Positions 32,201 to 43,287 of a stretch of DNA of 64,000 nucleotides are shown piece by piece (position 1 is the first letter of the stretch; each line of letters begins with the position of its first letter). The stretch comes from Rebecca billardiae RCC1528. Lineage: Eukaryota; Haptophyta. The position numbers and the translations under genes are program-made. A model generated the notes under the pieces. It saw only the letters and a list, made by a program, of their open reading frames with translations, was not told where the DNA came from and made no database searches. Location: positions 2,604,001-2,668,000 of the forward strand of contig OZ251224.1 of assembly GCA_965240325.2 (NCBI GenBank). The letters run 5' to 3'.

Positions 32201-34103
32201 GGAGGCCGCCACCCTCATCCAGCAAGGGCATGGACGCATCGCCGTCCCCGCCGAGGCCTGCGTGCTGCAGCACGTACTCGCGCAACGGGCCAACCAGCAC
32301 GCCCATGTCCATGTCCAAACGCTGCGGTGCCGCAGCGGCGGCACCAAACGCGGCCTGCAGCGCGCGCCCAACCGCGGTGTTATGCGCGAGCATGTCGTCG
32401 AGGCTGGGCGCGGGCGCCGCCGCAGGCGTCGGCGCCAGCGCGTCGCCCAGCGGCGGCTCGCCTGCAGGCGGCAGCGCGCGCGGCACCACCACGGCGGAGG
32501 CAGGGCGCATCGCGCCCGACGCCGCGCTCGTCACCTCGTCGCGCCACGGCGCAGCGGCGCCCACGACAGCGTGCGCACCGCACAGCGTCAGCACCAGCGT
32601 CACTGGCGGCTGCGAGACGGCCGCGCCGGCCACGAGGGCCTGCGCGAAGGTGGCGTCGAGCAAGGGGTGCAGACGCGCGCCCTCGCCGACGTGCACCAGC
32701 GCGGGCGCGAGCGGGATGACCACTGCCCACACGGTGCGCTCGGCGATGGTGGAGGCGGCCCGCAGCAACGGCCGCGCCAGCCACCCTTCGCGCAGCGAGC
32801 CGTCCTCGCACGCGGCCACAAAGGCCGCAAGACCGGCGTGGCCGTCGGCGACCACGGCAGCACGCAGCCTGACGGCGGCTGCGCGCACGGCGGCGTCACG
32901 TCCAGCGGCGGCGCCGGACGTGGCAGCGCGCGGCGCTCCATCTGCCGCCACCCCTTCGCCGGCCCCCACGACGGCCTGCGAGACGGCGCCGAGCCACGCC
33001 AAGCGGGCGCTCTCGAGTTCCGCACGCAGCTGCTGGTCGCGCCAGCGTGCCTGCTCAGCCGACGCGGGAACGAACGCGCGCGGCTGCGCCGGCACGGGCG
33101 CGCAGAGCGCGCGTACGGCAGCGTACGCCTGCGTGCGCAGCTCCGCCGCTCGCGCACGCAGCGCGTCCGCGCAGAGGCTGCTGCGGCCTGCTGGCCACGA
33201 CGCCACGCGCTCGAAGGCGACGAACAGAGGCTCGGACTGGCCAGCGTCCGCGCCGAAGACGGCGCGCGCGTAGTACATCACCGCCTCGGACGGGCATGAC
33301 AGCGGCGGGCACGGGGGGGGCGCGCCCGTCCAAGCGCCCGACGGCGCCGCCGCCGCCGCCGTCGTCGCCGGGAGCACGTCGTCGACGCCTCCGCCAGTCC
33401 CAGCACCTGGGCGGGCATCCGGACGGGGGGCGCACAACGCCGCCAGAGCCAGCTTCGTCCGGAACGGAGCGGCGGCCCAGGCCGCACGCACTGCCCACGC
33501 GCATGCGCCCTGCGCGTGCTCAGCGGCGCGTGCGTGCTGCCCTGGGGTCGGCGCCGAGGACGACGGCGACAGCGACTCCGCGCCACCCGAGCGGCGCGCG
33601 TGGGACGTGCCTGCGGGCGGCGGCGCCGGTTTCCCTCCGAGCGCCGCTGCGGACGCCGTCAGTCGCGCCGTCTCCGCGAAACTGCCCTCCTCCGCCAGAG
33701 CCCCGTCGGCGGAAGCACCACAGGCAGCGCGCACGGCGATCTGCGCGACGGCCCTGAACCAAAGGGCCGCCGCGCACACGCGCGCCACCGAGTCCGCGCG
33801 CTCACGCAGCGCGTCCGGGTGCGAAGCCAACAACTCCGCACACTCCACCACAGTGAGCAGCGCGTCGGCGCCGCTGCCACCCCATACGCGCGGCACTGTG
33901 ACCTGCGCGGCGGCGGCGCCAAGGCCCACGTCGGTGCTGTGGACCACGCCGAGGGTGCACAGCACCAGACCAAAGGTGAACGTCCACGGGGCTGCTGCCG
34001 AGGAGAACTGCAGCGTGCACAACGCGTCGTCAGCCGCTGCGATCACCGCGTCCACGAGCAGCAGGTCGTCCTGACTGCTGGGGCCGGCGGACACATGCCG
34101 CAT
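23197..34103 (-). CDS. Giant MULE transposase with 2OG-oxygenase-like, zinc-finger, SWIM, PHD-like and OTU-like regions
   Basis: Predicted protein of about 3,592 residues; exons 34103-28967 and 28838-23197 on the complement, a 128-base GT-AG intron rebuilding FSDACFLHRPAS-G/MLFVTLAVN. Regions in order: unknown N terminus; DSBH-like segment with H736-V-D738 (YGWHVDG) and distal H804/H805 (MWHHRSAPS), typical of 2-oxoglutarate/Fe(II) oxygenases; disordered linker; MuDR-type finger (GCPTPGCP from Cys1460, ending AHGSMC); MULE transposase with D1703 (FSDACF), D1771 (ISDGQKG), LC-x2-H, and E1872 (APAESFM), spacing 68 and 101; SWIM-like CALLRRKRLPCMH; PHD-like cysteine cluster near 2210-2275; long Ala-rich linker; a degenerate OTU-like region; and an OTU-like region with GDGDC (Cys3303) and CHFGAVV (His3541). 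Start uncertain: the frame is open to 34169 and an upstream TIR exon is possible. The stop overlaps the plus-strand gene's stop. Transposase call sure; the oxygenase and protease roles are inferred. Confidence 0.88.
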
Positions 34104-34432
34104 GCCCGCCTGCGCGGTACGTGCCAGCACGTGCGGCGGAGAGGCAAACGCAGGCGCGCGCGAGCACACACACGGGGCACATCGTCAGACAGGGGACGGG
34201 GGCGCATGGGAGTGGTGCGGTGTGCGCGCGCGCGGCGGCGCACGCCACCAACATCGCTGCCGACCACACACACCCGCCCCGGCCCACCGCGACCTCGCAC
34301 CATTCACGAATCACGAGTGCGACTTGCCTGCTCGTCGCGGCCGGCGACCGTCGACGCCTCAGACCGACTCGGATGCGAGAAGGGGGAACTCCTGCGAGGG
34401 GAGGCCGCAGGGAACAAGAACGGTCGGTGCGT

Positions 34433-34923
34433 GTGCGCGATGCGCCGCGCGCGACCGCGCGGCGCGCGCACGACGCCCGCGCGCGTGGAAGGCGTACCCC
34501 CTTAACGTCGTGCTCACGCCCAGCCCTCCCTCGTGGCGAGCTCGGGAGCAAGTTTTGCGGCGCGCCCCCCGGCGTCGCATTTCTCTAACTAATTGACGAG
34601 CAACGTTCCGGCGGCGGTCCGGGCGGGAGGAGTCGACGGCGTCGTTTCGTCGCGGGTGGGCGTCAGGCTGCGCGCAATACGAAAGTGCCCACCCCCGCTC
34701 ATTAGGGTACTCCGCCCGAATACAAGGCGGGCGTTCGCGCCGGTTCGCCGCGAGCGGTATCTTCCGCGTTGCGGGCGAGCGGCGCCATTTGCTCGCTCCC
34801 GAAGCTTCTGGCCGTCGGAAAACTGGCGGGGGTGCCAGTCCGGAAATCGCCGTGCTGAGATGCGGAGGTTTGTCGGAGTTCTGGTTGCTCGGTCGGTCCT
34901 CGTCGGACTTCCGGAGGATTCCC
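34433..34923 (-). repeat. Right terminal inverted repeat of the MULE
   Basis: Reverse complement of the left repeat at 17158-17648. It carries the same ATG (34580, minus strand) opening [18 protein letters not shown], but here the frame closes at 34359, so it is at most a short upstream ORF or first exon for the transposase gene. The outermost 12 bases differ from the left end at three positions after the shared GGGAA. Confidence 0.93.
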
Positions 34924-34932
34924 TAAACTGTA
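34924..34932 (+). repeat. Target-site duplication, right copy (TAAACTGTA)
   Basis: Exact copy of 17149-17157, immediately outside the TTCCC terminus. Confidence 0.95.
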
Positions 34933-35861
34933 CTACTAATAGTAGTATCGCTTCATAATCCCGACGAAATCTGGCCAGCGCACCCGGCCGGGGCCGGGGA
35001 AGGTGGCTGTTCGGCGTCCCCGGCCTCGGCTCCCGCCGTGGCGCGGTGGCGGACTGATCGGCCACTCGGTGTTGACCCTAGTCCCACCCTAGTCCGCACG
35101 CATCAGAGCGCGCGCTGGCTGACTCGCCCACCGCCGCGGCTGACACGCCCGCTGCGCTGCCCGGACGGTGACTGTCCTGTTTGGAAGAGTGACTGCACTG
35201 GCTGGGGAGTGTGCTGCGATGGGGAGTCGCTCGGCGAGCGACTGTACCAACGTGATTGACCGCCCGGACCCCGACATCCGAGCGCAGAACCTGGCCATGT
35301 GTCGTTCGCTGTCCGCCTCCTGATGCGTTCAGCCCGCCCTGCGCGGCTCGGGCCGGCTTAGAACCCATCGCTTCCATGCTCATCTGAGAGAGAACCCTCG
35401 TGTGCAGCGAGCTCATGGGAGGACGACCCCAGCACACGCATGACAAGCCATCGGGCCAAGCCAGGTCTACTCCGCTTGACGGGCCCGCGCCGCGGCCACC
35501 GCGCGTCCGCCATGAGCGCATGTCCGCCATCATGTGATGAGCCAGCCGGGCGGGCGGAATCTTCCGCAGCTCGCCTTTGACGGTTTGACCGCCGCGTCGG
35601 TCCGTTGCTTCACCGAAGCGTGACAACAAGCAGGCACACGCGCGGCAAGCAGCGCGCGGAGTGGGGGGTGCGCACTGCGTAACTGCCGTAGTCTCGACGC
35701 CCGGTGCCGCTCGCCACCGGGACCCGGGTGGGCGTGAGCGTGAGTGAGCGTGTGACCGAGAGTGGCGGAGTGCGCACCACGCGCACGCGCTGGACGCCTT
35801 GGCAACGGCCGCGCGGACGGGACGAGCTGAGGGGCGGGATCTCGAGATCGCCGGTGTTGCC
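34933..35861. other. Intergenic region right of the MULE
   Basis: About 930 bases with no supportable gene. It holds the right copy of the dispersed repeat (35294-35483) and the presumed promoter of the following gene. Confidence 0.45.
35294..35483 (+). repeat. Diverged dispersed direct repeat, right copy
   Basis: Partner of 13733-13955, in the same orientation, about 21.5 kb away. It is shorter because of internal deletions. Confidence 0.7.
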
Positions 35862-36924
35862 ATGTCGACCAAGTTTGCGCTGCAGGTCAACCCGAAGGAG
35901 GCTGTGTCCGCCTTCTCGCCGACCAACATCCTCGCGCGCTCGCCGCGCGCATCGCCCGCCGAGCCACCACGCCGCGATGCGAGGTCGCCATCAACTGTCG
36001 AGCAGGTGCTGCAGCAGAAGGAGGCGAGGCGGAAGCAGGAAGAGGAGGAGCACAAGCGCCGCCTGCACGCAGCGCGCGTGGAGTACTTCCAAACGCGCAA
36101 ACGTCTCTTCACCGGCGTGAAGGTGCGTGCGGCCGCGCAGAGGTGCGACCTGGCGCGCTCGCGACCCTCACACGTGTGCGCGGCCCACCCTCGCGCCCGC
36201 TGTGCGGCAGGGCGACTACCTCGACACCGACCTGGTGCTCGAGTGGTCCGCCGGCGCCTTCGTCTACGACAAGTCGTTCGTTCACCGCGGCAACCGGCTC
36301 TCGTCCGAGCTCTCCGCGCGAGAGCACAACGTGTCCGTTGCGGACGCGGCCGAGGAGACGCCGGACGTGGCCATGTCGCTCGACGAGCTTGGGCAGCAGT
36401 GGGCCGAGACGGCGTGGCTGCTACGCGCGCCGCTCGACACGGAGGGCGAGGTCGAGCGCGCGCGCGTCAGCGTGCGCACCTCGCTCCAGTTCCTCGAGTC
36501 GCTGAGCGAGCTGGCCACCAAGCACGCGCACGCGCTCAGCGGTGGCACGGGCGCCATCTTTCAGCAGCTGCTGGCCGACCTAGCGCAGTGCGGCGTGAGC
36601 GGCGTGAACGTGGACAACGTGGGCGCGCGGGGCGGCGAGGGCGGGTGCCCGACCTTGGAGCAGGCCGCGGCCAAGTCGGAGATGGCCGAGCTGCTCGGCC
36701 TGCGCGCGCAGCAGTGGGCGCGGATGCTCGCCGCCGCACACGAGGCCAGGCGTATCGTTCGCATCAAGCTGCAGGACGCCAACGACCTGAAGGCGGCGCA
36801 GTACGCGCTTGAGTGCTGCTCCACGTGCTTCCAGGAGCTCGCGGCGCACGCCGAGCAGCGCAGCTGCTCGCTCTTCGACGTCGTGACGCTGCTCGAGAGT
36901 GCCGGCGGCGAGACGCCTCGCTGA
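35862..36924 (+). CDS. Unrecognised helical/coiled-coil protein, two exons
   Basis: Predicted 324-residue protein I do not recognise. Exons 35862-36122 and 36211-36924, intron 88 bases (donor GTGCGT, acceptor CGGCAG), phase 0, giving LFTGVK/GDYLDTDLVLEW. The N-terminal 45 residues are Ser/Pro-rich (SPTNILARSPRASPAEPP), possibly phosphorylated. A charged coiled coil follows (EQVLQQKEARRKQEEEEHKRR). The second exon is almost all predicted amphipathic helix (SLDELGQQWAETAWLLRAPL, LGLRAQQWARMLAAAHEARR, LKAAQYALECCSTCFQELAA), resembling spectrin or TPR-like bundles without a clear repeat. Start ATG at 35862 is chosen because MSTKFALQ opens the structured-looking sequence; the frame is open to 35799. 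A cytoskeletal or scaffold role is possible but unproven. Confidence 0.75.
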
Positions 36925-37690
36925 GCCGATCCTGAATCCTGATGCCGATGGAAACTCCCCGCGCCTGCGGTCGTGGCCCGCGGTCGCGGCCCGCTGGCGC
37001 TGATCAGCTGGCCGTCAACGTGCAGCCGCCGCACCAAGCAGACTTGTGAACGCGCGGCGGCCGGCATACGACTTTAAGTCAGTAGCACTGCAATCGTCGA
37101 TCGATATCGCCGTATCATTATTATTTAATCCATTATGTATCATGCATCAATATATATATGGTTCCACGCCCACGGCCGGATGTCATGTTGAGGTTAGTAT
37201 GTGGACGAACGGTACAATAGGCAGTTGGCAATGTCGTTAATATGAGTCAGAGTCGCAGTGAGTAATGTACTAGTTCAATGCGGGTAGGTCGCTCGCAAAC
37301 GGCGGGGAATCGTCAATGTCCACTGTCCAGATTGACATCTCGCTCGCCGGTCCGGCTGTGGATCCGGACTTTGCCTTTTTCAGCTAGCGGCAGCGAGGTC
37401 CTCGGTCGCACGGGTCGCGCCGGCTCGTTTGGGCCGCCTGCCGGAGCTGGGCCACCGGGGCGGACGCGGGCTTGTTGTGCGCGGTACAGGCGTGCCGGGT
37501 ACGTCTAAGCGCTCTGCGCTCGTGACCTTGCGCCACGCGGCAGTCGGGCGCCGCGCGACCACCGCGCGCGCGCGCTCGGTGCGGGTGCAGTGGGTGACGT
37601 GCGCCAGCTGCCACCTGCCACCTGCCTGCTGCGCGCCCCCCTCCGCGCCAGCAGGGCGTGCCGAGAGTCGGCCGCCTCGGCTGGGTGGCA
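36925..37690. other. Intergenic, includes an AT-rich island
   Basis: About 770 bases without a supported gene. Bases 37080-37165 are strikingly AT-rich (runs such as ATTATTATTTAAT and ATATATATAT) against a GC-rich background. This could be a 3' untranslated/polyadenylation zone or a promoter element for PP4R3. Confidence 0.45.
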
Positions 37691-40600
37691 ATGACGAGCT
37701 CGGCCGATCGCAGCGCTCGCAACCGCGCAAAGGTGTACCAGCTGAATAATGTCGGCCAGTGGGACGACCGAGGCACCGGCTACGCCGCGTGCCAGTATCT
37801 GCAGGGCTACGGCTTTGCGTGCATCATCCTCGTGAACGAGGAGGACTCGACGCCGATTCTCGAGACGCGCGTGAGCCCCGAGGACATCTACCAGCGCCAG
37901 GGCGAGACGATCATCTCGTGGACCGAGCCGCAGAACGGGTGCGACGTCGCGCTCTCGTTCGCCGACGCGGCCGGATGCACAGACCTGTGGGAGCAGATCT
38001 GCACGCTGCAGCGCGCGGAGCTGCAGGCGGGCGGGTGGCACGACGGCGAGGGCGACGACGACGGGCCGTCGCACCTCGGCGGGCTGCTCTCGCTCGGCGA
38101 CCGCGACGGCTTCGACGGCCCGATGGGCGCCGAGAACCACCCGGCGCTCGGGCACGAGGTGGCCGTGCAGCTGCCGGCGCCCGAGCTGCGCAACGTGCGC
38201 GCGCTCGCCGACGCGCTCGGCGAGATCACGTTCTACCAGCGGCCGACGGTGGTGCAGATGATCCTGCAGCAGGACTACGTGCCCCGGCTCGCGCGGCTCT
38301 TCTCCACCGTCGAGGACCTCGAGGACATCGAGGGCCTCCACGCCATGTTCCACACGTTCCGCACGCTTGTCATGCTTAACGACACGGGCGTGTTCGAGCA
38401 GCTGCTGCGCGACGACGTGATCATGGCGACGATCGGCGCGCTGGAGTACGACCCGGAGCTGCGCGCGCACGACACGCGGCACCGCGAGTTCCTGCAGAAC
38501 GTCGCCGAGTTCAAGGAGGTGCTCCCGCTCCGCGACCCCGCCATCGTCGCAAAGGTTCACCAGAACTTTCGAGTCCAGTACATTAAGGACGTCGTGCTTC
38601 CGCGCTCGCTCGACGACAACACGTTCGCCACGCTCAACTCGATCATGTTCATGAACAACGTGGCGATCCTCGGGCACATTCAGAACGACACGGAGTACCT
38701 GTCGTCGCTCTTCACGCAGCTCCACGACGAGCAGCTGCCCATCGAGCGCCGCCGCGACCTCTCGAGGCTGCTGCTGGAGCTGTGCCAGCTCGCCCGCAAC
38801 CTGCAGCTGTTTAACCGCGCATCGTTCTATCGCCGGCTGATGGACTTTGGGCTGTTCACGCCGATCGCGTCGCTGATCATGAGCGGCGACCCGGCGCTGC
38901 AGCTGAACGCGGCGGAGGTGCTCGGCGCCACCTGCCTGCACGACCCCTCGATGCTGCGCCAGTACGTCCTCGTCGAGCGGCCGGAGAGGCGAACGATCGG
39001 CGCGCTCATGCACGCGCTCACGGTGGGCGCAGAGGCGGGGGTCAAGGTGCGCGGCGGAGCGGGGCGCGGGCAGGCGGCGCTGCGCGGGCGGGCGGGTCGG
39101 GCGCGGCGCGACCGACGCGTCGCGCCTCGCTCTCACGCACGCCACGCGCCACGCCGCCGCGCGCGCGCGCGCCACCGCCCGTCCGTCCGCCCGCGCGTGT
39201 GTCGCGTGTGTCGCGCGCGCGCAGGCGCAACTGAGCGAAGTGCTGCGCGCTCTGCTGGACCCCGAGACGATGGAGGGCGTGGAGCAGGAGGAGTTCCTCA
39301 ACCTGTTCTACGAGCACTTCATCCTGGGCGCGCTCGCGCCGCTCGAGAGCGCGGGAAGGCCCGCGGTCGACGCGGGCACGCAGGCGTCGCAGCGCGCGAC
39401 CGCCGGCCGCGGCGCCGGGGCTTACAAGCTCCGGGCTCACAACGGTGACACGGCCGACGCGGCGCCCGCGGACGAGCACGAGCCGTCGGTGTCGGCGGCG
39501 CCGGTGGCGTCGGCGTCGACGCTCGTCGCCGCGGGCTCGCGCAGCGCGGCGGCCGAGGCGAGCGCCGCGCTCGGCGCCACGCACGAGGGTGTGACAGGCG
39601 GCTCGACCGGTGGCGACGGCGGCGGCAGCGGCGGCGTTGATGACGCGCTCGCGAGCGCGGCTGCGCAGACCGCCGCGGATACGGGCGCGGCGAGCGGCAA
39701 CGCGAGCGGCGGGAGCGCGGCGGACGCGCGCGTGGCCGACGCGGACGCGAACGGCGACACCTCGCTCGGCAGCGGCGAGGAGGCCGCCGCGCTCGACGAC
39801 GACGTCGACGACGAGGCGCTCTCAGACGTCGCGGACGGCTGCGGCGCGCACGAGATTGAAGAGGCGGTGCACGCGTCGCGCCTGCTCGTCGTCGAGCTGC
39901 TCTGCTTCTGCGTGAACAACCACGGTGCGTGCTCGTGGCCCGCGCGCGCGCGCGCCTCGCCGCGCGCACGCCCGACCGCCCGCCGCGCGCGCTCGGCGCT
40001 CACGCGGTCGCGCGCTGCCACCGTGCGCGCCCGCCCGCCTCTGCGCCGCGCGCGCCGCTGCGCGCTGCTGCCCGCCGCGCGCCCCGCGCGCGCGCGCAGG
40101 CTACCGGATCAAGTATTTCGTGCTGAAGAACCACGTGATCCCGAAGGTGCTGCGGCTGTGCCAGCTGCGCGACAAGCCGCTGATCCTCGCGGCCGTGCGC
40201 TTCATGCGCGCGTGCATCGGCCTCAAGGACGAGTTTTATAACAAATACGTCGTCAAAAATGATTGCCTCGCGCCCCTCGTCGAGCAGCTCGTCGCGAACG
40301 CGCGGCTGGACAACTTGCTGGCGAGCGCGGTGATCGAGCTGCTCGACTTCATCCGCAAGGTGCGCCCGGGCCGGACGCGCGTGCGCGGCTGCGCGGCTGC
40401 GCGGCCGGAGCGCGCCGCGCGCGCCGCGCGGGCCGCGCCGCCGCGCCGCGGCGGCCCCGCATCCGCTCTCGCCGCGCGCTCACGCGTGCCGCGCCGCGCC
40501 GCCGCTCGCCGCCCGCTCCGCGCAGGAGAACGTCAAGTCGCTCGTGGCGCACCTGCACGACGTGCACCGGGAGCAGCTGGAGAGTGCACGCCAGCCGCGC

Positions 40601-42168
40601 GTCGTGCGCGGGCTGTGGATGCGTCACGAGCAGAACCTGGAGCTGGCGCGCACCGTGGCGACGCGCGACGGCGGCGTGCCCGCAGGCGCGTGCGCGTGCG
40701 CGGGCGGCGGCGAGGGCGTGCCGGGCAAGCTGCCGCCGAGGGCGACGCTGTGCGCAGCCAGCAGCGCGGCGGCGGCGGCGCACGCGCGCGCCGCGCTCGA
40801 CGCGCGAGCCGTCGCCGCCGCCGCCGCCGACGGCGCCGCCGGCATGCTCGGGGCCAACCCCGGCCGTGCGCCGAGGCGCGCGCCGCTGAGCGGCGCCGGC
40901 TTGCGCGCCTTCCCTGACGAGGACGACGAGGACGCGTACTTTGAGGTGCGGCGCACGGCGTGCGCGGCGCGTGCGAGCGCGGGAGCGTGCGCGCGTGACG
41001 CGCCGTGCGCGCACACCCCGCCACGCGCGCCCGCGCGCCCGCGCGCGCGCCGCGCCCGCAGGGGAGCGACGAAGAGGAGGCAGCGGGAGACGAGAATTCA
41101 AACTCTCTAGGCGGCATCGCGGGCGCGCCCGGCGATGAGCCTGCCGCGCTGCGCCGTGTGGCGCGCGCTCGCGACGGCGCGGCGCGCGCGATGGCCGAGC
41201 CGCTCGCCGAGGCCGCCGTCTTTGGCCACGGTACCCTCGTGCCGCGGCCCGAGCTCGGCGCTGCCGCGCCCGGCGCGGGCGGCGGCTCGTCCATCGACGG
41301 GCCTGTCCTCGCAGCGGGCACAGCGTTTGATGCCGCGGACATTGGGCCGACGGCGCTGCGGCCGCGCGGCCTGGGGCCGGCCGGGGCGGGCACGGGCGGC
41401 GGCGTGCCCGTCTCCTCCGCGGCGGCGGGCGCGTCGTCCGCCGCGGCGGATGGCGCCGCGCGGCAGTCGGCGCACGAGCGAGCCAACCTGGCCGTCTCCG
41501 CGGCGCTCAGCGGAATGGGCGTCGAGGCCGGCGCCCACGCGGGAGCGCAGGGCTCTCCGCACTTGGCAGTGCTGCCAGCGTGCGCGCCGCCGCCGCGCGC
41601 GGGCTCGCCGCGCTCGCCGCGCAGCTCGCCGCGCTCGCCCAACCCGGCGGTCTCGCCGCCGCGCTCGCCGAGCCGCTCGGCGCATCTCACGCAGAGCGCT
41701 GCGCCGCACTCGATGCACATACCGCGCACAAGCGCGCTCGACGGCGCGACGATGAAGCGAGAGGCGGCGGCGGTGGCGACGTGGGCGCTCGGCGCGGACG
41801 GACCGCTCCCGCCGCCCGCGCACGGCGCAGACGCGACGGCCGCGGCTGCGGGAGCGGCGCCGGCGGCCGGCGGCCCCGCGGCGGGCGCGGGACCGTTCCC
41901 AGTCGGCGGCAAGCGGCCGCGAGGTCCGGACAACCAGTCGTCCCCGCTCGCACAACGGCCGCTGGTGGCGTGCACCGGGACCGAAGCGCCCGGCGCCCTG
42001 GCTGCCGGCGCGGAGCCAGCTCCGACCGCGGCTGCTGCCGCGGCCGGCCTCGCGGTCAGAAAGGCGGACGAGCCAGCGCAGCCGCCGCCGCCGGCTGTCG
42101 GCGAGGCTGGGGCGGCGAACGCAGACGCGCCCGTGCAGCCAAGAAGGGCTTCGTCGGAGGCCTCCTAA
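37691..42168 (+). CDS. PP4R3: Protein phosphatase 4 regulatory subunit 3 (SMEK/Psy2 family), five exons
   Basis: Predicted 1,280-residue regulatory subunit that targets PP4 phosphatase to substrates in DNA-damage and cell-cycle control. Exons 37691-39046, 39225-39924, 40100-40359, 40526-40945 and 41062-42168. All introns are GT-AG with GTGCG donors, and every phase closes (AGVK/AQLSEVL, NNH-G/YRIKYFV, FIRK/ENVKSL, YFE/GSDEEE). The N terminus is the PH/EVH1-like domain (RAKVYQLNNVGQWDDRGTGY, GETIISWTEPQNGCDVALSF). The SMK-1/armadillo region follows (LRNVRALADALGEITFYQRP, FREFLQNVAEFKEV-like HREFLQNVAEFKEV, FNRASFYRRLMDFGLF, GLKDEFYNKYVVKND). The C-terminal 400 residues are low-complexity Ala/Pro/Ser, common for the family. 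The second exon contains an inserted acidic, Ala/Ser/Gly-rich stretch of about 170 residues between LGALAPLES and EEAVHASRLLVVELL. Start ATG fixed by homology of MTSSADRSARNRAKVYQL. Confidence 0.94.
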
Positions 42169-42442
42169 GCCTTTCGGCGTCCCGACCTTCGAGTCACTAC
42201 CAGCGGCGCACATCAGACAATATCATCAGTATAGTCATCAGTAGTGATCAGGCGCATGATGGGCTCTGGCTTCGCGGCCTTCGGACCCGCAGGCCGGCCA
42301 GCTCAGACGGGCTAAGACGGGCACTGTGTCTGTGAGCTCCTTCGTCATGAAGTCACTCGTGAAAACTGCACAGGAGGACCTCAATGGACGCCTAGATGAT
42401 GACTTCAGAGCGATATTGGGCCAACAAGCACTTCATCTATAG

Positions 42443-42581
42443 TTCAGACTCTATTTTTACTATGTATTTACCCATTTCAGACTCTGGTCAGAACACGGTC
42501 CGGGAGCGATCCGGATGCACCCGTAGCTATTGGAAATATGTCACCGGACTGGGTAAATAGCTATGAAAAATAGAGTCTGAA
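42443..42581. mobile_element. MITE-like element with 32-bp terminal inverted repeats
   Basis: The arm 42443-42474 begins TTCAGACTCTATTTTT and ends ATTTACCCA. The reverse complement of 42550-42581 has the same ends, with four mismatches in the middle. The 75-base interior is non-coding. A target-site duplication is not clear (at most AGT). It may be a miniature inverted-repeat element or just a stable hairpin. Confidence 0.6.
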
Positions 42582-43287
42582 GTAGTCACCAACTGAGTTT
42601 CACACCCTGGGCACTTATTGGCCATCCATAGTAACCCTACTTGGAGCCCTGTGGGACACTTCGGGCGTTCATTCGGCCGCAGGAATGCGAAGATCATCAT
42701 CATTTTCGGTACGCCCGGTTTCTATGACCGGACTGGCAGGGGTCAACCGGAGCCAGAGCCGATGATGATATTGATATTTATTCACAGCAGCGGCATTGGT
42801 AAATATTTGATACTTAACTGTCTTAACTATACTTAGACTTAGTCTTATTATAGCAGACAGTTAGCAGTGACTGAGTGAGACTAACCTGCACTCTGCAGGC
42901 GCGTGCCGAGGGCGAGTGCCCGCGGCCGCCGTCCGGCCTCCGGGCCGTGCCGCATCACGGGCAACGCCGATGACGGGCACGGCCCATCACGGGCACGGCC
43001 GGCACGGCCACGATCGTGAACGGACCGTAGTACTGCTGCTGCTGTACTGTCGTGTCGCCTATACATACTTACACGGACTAACGACTAACGAGTACGCGGC
43101 AATAAGTGACGGACCCGCGCGGGCGCGGACCCGGCGGACCGGTCACCGGGCCGCGAGCCGCGGTCCACGCAGCGCCCTATACAGATTACAGGCCGCGTGC
43201 TGACCGCGCCTGATTAATCTTTATATATCCGTTACGGGGGCCTGCGCCGTGGGCGCGGGCCGCGACTACCGGTCCGCCTGGCCACCA

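Larger units (their letters stand above)
17158..34923. mobile_element. Intact Mutator-like (MULE) DNA transposon, 17.77 kb
   Basis: A 17,766-base element bounded by a perfect 9-bp target-site duplication and terminal inverted repeats of about 491 bases starting GGGAA. It carries two very large convergent genes: a plus-strand protein of unknown function (17501-23200) and a minus-strand transposase with the MULE DDE core, SWIM finger and several fused domains (34103-23197). The genes read inward from the TIRs and their stop codons overlap by two bases, the same plan as maize MuDR (mudrA/mudrB convergent, promoters in TIRs). Both frames are uninterrupted, the DDE residues are present and the TIRs are almost identical over most of their length. 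It therefore looks recently mobile and possibly autonomous (inference). Confidence 0.95.

Noticed and set aside
34359-34580. 73-codon minus-strand frame in the right TIR as a separate gene
   Set aside because: It is the duplicated start region of the plus-strand gene in the other TIR and stops soon after the TIR ends.
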